From Streptomyces sp. NBC_00102 (GTDB lineage: Bacteria > Actinomycetota > Actinomycetes > Streptomycetales > Streptomycetaceae), in contig NZ_JAPEMC010000006.1 of assembly GCF_026343115.1 (NCBI RefSeq), forward strand, positions 62,001 through 126,000: 64,000 bases of DNA, in the 5' to 3' direction. Of the stretch, positions 59,754-64,000 are shown in pieces. The notes beneath the pieces were generated by a model. The model was given only the letters and a program-made list of their open reading frames with translations. It had not been told where the DNA came from and ran no database searches. The stretch's first letter is position 1. Every line of letters starts with the position of its first letter. The position numbers and the translations under genes are program-made.

Positions 59754-60803
59754 TCAGGGGGACGGCGCCGGGGCGGGTCCGGTGGAGGCGCGGAGGACCA
59801 ACTCCGTGGCCAGTTCCATGCGGGCGGGTGACCGGACACCGGCGTTCTCGCCCCGGGAGAGCTCGATCAGACGCTTGACGGCCGCGGCGCCCAGCTCGGT
59901 GCTGGGCTGTCTGACGGTCGTCAAGCCTGGAGTGACGTACTGCGCTTCGGGCAGGTCGTCGAACCCGATGACGCTGATGTCCTCGGGTATCCGCAGGCCC
60001 CGGGCCGCCACCGCGTCGTAGACACCGAGTGCCATGGAGTCCGCGCAGGCGAAGACGCCCGTGATCCTCGGGTCACCGTCGAGCAGGGTGTGGGTGGCGG
60101 ACGCCGCCTTGGCGCGGTTCCATCCGCCGTGGGCCACCGACACCGTGGCGTCGCCGACGGCCGTGGTGTCGGCCGCCGCACGGAAACCGTCGACGCGCGC
60201 CCTGCTGAAGAGGTGGCGTGCATGGCCTGCGACCACCCCCATCCGCGTATGGCCGAGAGAGAGGAGGTGGTCGCAGGCCATGCGGCCACCCTCCCAGTTC
60301 GCCACTCCGATGCTCGCCACTCCCGAAGGGGGCGTGCTCATCGGGTCGATGAGCACCACGGGGATGCCCGCGGCGAAGAGTGCGCCGAACTGCCGCGACG
60401 CGGGATCGACCAATGTTCCGATCACGCCGATGGTGCGCCTTCTCAGCAGGCGCGACACCCAGTCTCCGTCCGGTTCCGCGAGGGTCAGGACGACGTCGAT
60501 GCCGGCCGCCGCCGCTTCGCGTCCGACCCCGGCTATCAGCAGGTTCGCCCACGATCCCTCGAAGTGGGTGACCACCAGGTCGAGCGCGTGGGCGAGGCCG
60601 CTCTCGTCCCGTGCGGTCTCGCCCTTGGCCCCGGCCGGACGGGTGTAGCCGACGGCCTGCACGGCTTCCATGACCTTCGCGCGGGTCTCCGACGAGACGT
60701 CCGTTCCGCCGCGCAGCACCTTGGACACCGTGGGGATGCTCGTACCGGCGGTCTTGGCCACCAGGGAAAGTGTGGGACGCGATCCGGCTGGTCGAGGCGG
60801 CAT
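59754..60803 (-). CDS. LacI-family transcriptional repressor of the xylan locus
   Basis: A 349-residue LacI-type regulator. The HTH is at the N-terminus (TLSLVAKTAGTSIPTVSKVLRGGTDVSSETRAKV; landmark LVAKTAGTSIPTVSKVL). The periplasmic-binding-like sensor follows with GVIGTLVD, VVLIDPMS, GGRMACDHLLSLGHTRMGVV and ISVIGFDDLPEAQYVTPGLTTV. It lies next to a GH10 xylanase and a truncated GH43, so a xylo-oligosaccharide inducer is likely. ATG at 60803 gives the HTH; a longer start lacks support. A perfect palindrome GGAAGCGCTTCC lies 47 bp upstream, probably for autoregulation. Confidence 0.92.
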   Translation of the reverse strand: MPPRPAGSRPTLSLVAKTAGTSIPTVSKVLRGGTDVSSETRAKVMEAVQAVGYTRPAGAKGETARDESGLAHALDLVVTHFEGSWANLLIAGVGREAAAAGIDVVLTLAEPDGDWVSRLLRRRTIGVIGTLVDPASRQFGALFAAGIPVVLIDPMSTPPSGVASIGVANWEGGRMACDHLLSLGHTRMGVVAGHARHLFSRARVDGFRAAADTTAVGDATVSVAHGGWNRAKAASATHTLLDGDPRITGVFACADSMALGVYDAVAARGLRIPEDISVIGFDDLPEAQYVTPGLTTVRQPSTELGAAAVKRLIELSRGENAGVRSPARMELATELVLRASTGPAPAPSP

Positions 60804-60849
60804 GGGGCAAAGGTTAGCCCACCTGCCGAAGGGGCCTGCCGGGGACCGG

Positions 60850-60861
60850 GGAAGCGCTTCC
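60850..60861. promoter_or_regulatory. LacI-family operator upstream of the LacI gene
   Basis: GGAAGCGCTTCC, a perfect 12-bp palindrome with the AAGCGCTT core of many LacI-type operators, 47 bp before the LacI start and 65 bp after the stop of the GH43 fragment. Fits autoregulation. Confidence 0.7.
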
Positions 60862-60925
60862 GGCGGGGGCGGGTGGACCGGGTGCGGGCGGGCCCGGGGG
60901 TGCGGTTTCCGCCCGCCCCCGGGCG

Positions 60926-61579
60926 TCACACGGACGGTGTCGGGGCCGGCGCGTACTCGAACCAGTCGAAGGCGACCGAGCCCCGGGTGGCGTACATGCC
61001 GATCACCCGGCCGGTGAAGCCGCAGGCGACCTCGGTGGACAGGTAGCGCCCGTCCAGTTCCGCGATCGGACGGGCGCCGGGGGCGTCGGGATCGCCGAGC
61101 CAGAAGCCGATGGTGTCGGGGCCCGTGGTGCCGCCGTCGGTGAGGTGGGGCGACGCGGGAACGAGGTCGGACGTCCGGATCGTCACGGTGAGGTGCAGCG
61201 GCCCGGCCGGGACCGGCCTGCGGGCCAGGGTCTGGCGCAGCGGCCCGCTGCGGGCGACGACGGTGACCTCCGCGTCCCCGGCCTCCAGTTCGTAGTGGTG
61301 GGCCTCGTCCAGGCGCAGGCAGAGTCCGCCGCGTCCCGTGCCCGGGTCGGTCAGGGTGCCAGCGCGGCAGTCGTGGTGCTGCTGGCGGCGGCCGACGAAG
61401 GTGTACCCGGGGGTGTCCAGGGTGGGACCGGTGGGGTGGAGGACCAGATGGCCGGATCGCTCGGTGAGCGACCAGGAGGCGAATCCGGACGACGGTTCGG
61501 TTCTCGCTCGTCCGTCCGTCCGTCCCGGGCTCCGCGTGCCGCGCCCCGGGGCGACTGCGCGGGCGGGGCGGCGGTCCAC
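60926..61579 (-). pseudogene. Truncated GH43 beta-xylosidase: C-terminal domain only
   Basis: About 217 residues that correspond to the beta-sandwich C-terminal domain of GH43 xylosidases: landmarks SGFASWSLTERSGHLVL, PGYTFVGRRQQHHDCRA, LRLDEAHHYELE, DTIGFWLGDPDAPG and FTGRVIGMYATRGSVAFDWFEY. The catalytic five-bladed propeller that should come first is missing; upstream DNA is instead the 3' end of the xylanase gene and its terminator. A GTG at 61579 could start the fragment. It would bind sugar but could not hydrolyse. Probably a deletion remnant; a stand-alone domain cannot be excluded. Confidence 0.72.
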
Positions 61580-61586
61580 GCGGTAC

Positions 61587-61610
61587 GGGCCGCCGCCGTG
61601 GCGGCGGCCC
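61587..61610 (-). terminator. Hairpin terminator after the xylanase gene
   Basis: GGGCCGCCGCC and its complement form an 11-bp near-perfect hairpin (61587-61597 with 61600-61610; in practice a slightly larger loop), 55 bp past the xylanase stop and before the GH43 fragment. Confidence 0.65.
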
Positions 61611-61664
61611 TCCGGGCGGTCGGCCGCCGTCCCTCCCGGAAGAGGAGGGCGGCGGCGGACCGGG

Positions 61665-63402
<1,738 letters not shown>

Positions 63403-63413
63403 GCGCGCAGATT

Positions 63414-63446
63414 GTTTGCGCTAACACTTCGAAATGTTTCGCAAAC
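63414..63446. promoter_or_regulatory. Nested palindromes with CGAAA-TG-TTTCG core
   Basis: Outer arms GTTTGCG (63414-63420) and CGCAAAC (63440-63446) enclose an inner CGAAA-TG-TTTCG (63430-63441). AT-rich, symmetrical and close to the 63373 repeat. GAAA-N-TTTC-like elements have been described upstream of Streptomyces xylanase genes, but I cannot confirm identity here. Confidence 0.5.
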
Positions 63447-63583
63447 CAAGCGAGCCCGCCATCGGGCGCCCGGCGCGGCCACCTATGGCCGGCTCGTGCC
63501 GCCAACAGGCTTTCGGTACAAGGCTTGACACCGGTTCGCACCGGCGAGGGCGGACTCAATCCCAGACAGATCTGCCATACACC

Positions 63584-63612
63584 TTGACTGCGAGCGCTCA
63601 CATTCCTAGCTT
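63584..63612 (+). promoter_or_regulatory. Promoter with embedded CebR-like box
   Basis: TTGACT (63584-63589) and TAGCTT (63607-63612) are 17 bp apart, reading towards the ricin-domain gene. The spacer includes TGCGAGCGCTCACA (63589-63602), which matches the CebR consensus TGGGAGCGCTCCCA at 12 of 14 positions. A LacI-type repressor here would block polymerase directly, linking the gene to cellobiose or related sugar. Confidence 0.7.
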
Positions 63613-63629
63613 GTGGCGTCATGAGAACG

Positions 63630-63659
63630 AAGCTTTTGCGCAATGTTTCGAAAAAGCTT
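63630..63659. promoter_or_regulatory. AAGCTTTT inverted repeat with TTTCGAAA centre
   Basis: AAGCTTTT (63630-63637) and AAAAGCTT (63652-63659) are exact complements, 14 bp apart, and the region between contains the 8-bp palindrome TTTCGAAA (63646-63653). It lies downstream of the promoter and 70 bp before the start codon, in the leader. It shares AATGTTTCG with the 63414 element. Confidence 0.55.
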
Positions 63660-63728
63660 TGGTCTTCCCGCACCCGCACCGCGGCCCGTCGGGTCACCTC
63701 ACCCCGACCCCTCCCAGGAGGTCCTTTG

Positions 63729-64000
63729 ATGTGGTTCCGCCACGCGTTTCCGGCCCGTCCGGAACGCCTGCTCGCGCTCCTCGCACCCTTGTTGCTCGTG
63801 GCCGGCTTCCTCGGGGCCCAGCCCGCCGAAGCGGCGACGGTCGATTCCGGCGCCTCGTACGTACTGGTCAACCGCAACAGCGGCAAGGCCCTGGACGTCT
63901 ACAACCTGGCGACCGGGGACGGCGCCCGCATCGACCAGTGGACCCGGAACGACCAGAAGCAGCAGCAGTGGCAGTTCACCGACTCCGGTGACGGCTACTA
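63729..64000 (+). CDS. Secreted ricin-domain (CBM13) protein, 5' part only
   Basis: The first 90 codons of a secreted protein that runs off the window. ATG at 63729 has AGGAGG 7 nt upstream. A signal peptide ends near residue 36 (AQPAEAATVD). The mature part starts with a ricin-type carbohydrate-binding repeat, SYVLVNRNSGKALDVYN and QWTRNDQKQQQWQF. N-terminal CBM13 domains of this kind are found on Streptomyces arabinofuranosidases, glycanases and similar enzymes; the catalytic part is not in view. It is controlled by the palindrome-rich region before it. Confidence 0.88.
   Translation, partial: MWFRHAFPARPERLLALLAPLLLVAGFLGAQPAEAATVDSGASYVLVNRNSGKALDVYNLATGDGARIDQWTRNDQKQQQWQFTDSGDGY

Noticed and set aside
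59560..60021. Rightward open frame between panD and the LacI gene
   Set aside because: It overlaps the LacI coding region in antisense and has no conserved motif or ribosome site.

Overview
The window is very GC-rich DNA with strong G/C third-codon bias, GTG starts, GGAGG-type ribosome binding sites and many stress-signalling and secreted-enzyme genes. This points to a Streptomyces or close relative. No rRNA, tRNA, CRISPR array, insertion sequence or polyketide/peptide-synthetase cluster was recognised. The gene set (many regulators, secreted hydrolases, sugar uptake) looks like conserved accessory chromosome.

Region by region. 1-4.2 kb: end of a universal stress protein, an ECF sigma factor facing a very short zinc-binding anti-sigma, a gene-free gap, and an HTH/NB-ARC/TPR regulator. 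4.2-8.1 kb: LytTR response regulator, small membrane protein, sodium:solute symporter and LytS-type kinase, read leftward. 8.2-12.5 kb: Fpg/Nei DNA glycosylase, a lactonase-like amidohydrolase with an aldo/keto reductase (probable deoxysugar oxidation), and a WS/DGAT acyltransferase. 12.6-20.7 kb: PAS-GAF-PP2C-ATPase stress protein, a lipoprotein with PDFTG repeats, DUF1990, a lipase-maturation-factor homologue, a 57-residue protein and an unusual zinc-ribbon SDR. 20.9-25.9 kb: a SigB-type sigma factor followed by a REC-PP2C phosphatase, CHASE3 kinase, lone receiver and RsbW-like ATPase. 25.9-36.2 kb: glgC and glgA, a DMT transporter, an Rpf-LysM-M23 wall hydrolase, oxidoreductases, LysR and GNAT genes. 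36.3-42.5 kb: ROK regulator, three ABC sugar-import genes without an ATPase, and a GH1 beta-glucosidase. 42.5-51.6 kb: secreted S1 protease, SDR, kinase-like protein, DinB, esterase, GNAT, DUF5709 and 6-phosphogluconate dehydrogenase. 51.7-53.6 kb: a DyP peroxidase with an encapsulin cargo tag, and its encapsulin shell. 53.8-59.5 kb: XRE-TPR and PucR regulators, a heptanucleotide repeat, a diaminopimelate-decarboxylase-like enzyme, a proline-rich microprotein and panD. 59.7-64 kb: a xylan-use locus with a LacI regulator, a truncated GH43, a GH10 xylanase and the start of a secreted ricin-domain protein, around a palindrome-rich control region.

Two themes recur. One is plant-polymer sugar use under LacI/ROK control, with AGCGCT-type palindromes at three places. 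The other is partner-switching stress control, with two sigma factors, two PP2C phosphatases and two RsbW-like ATPase domains. A further pattern is not explained by the genes: short tandem duplications of 7-18 bp sit on or just after several stop codons (35.6, 42.5, 42.57, 51.6, 53.6 and 57.0 kb).
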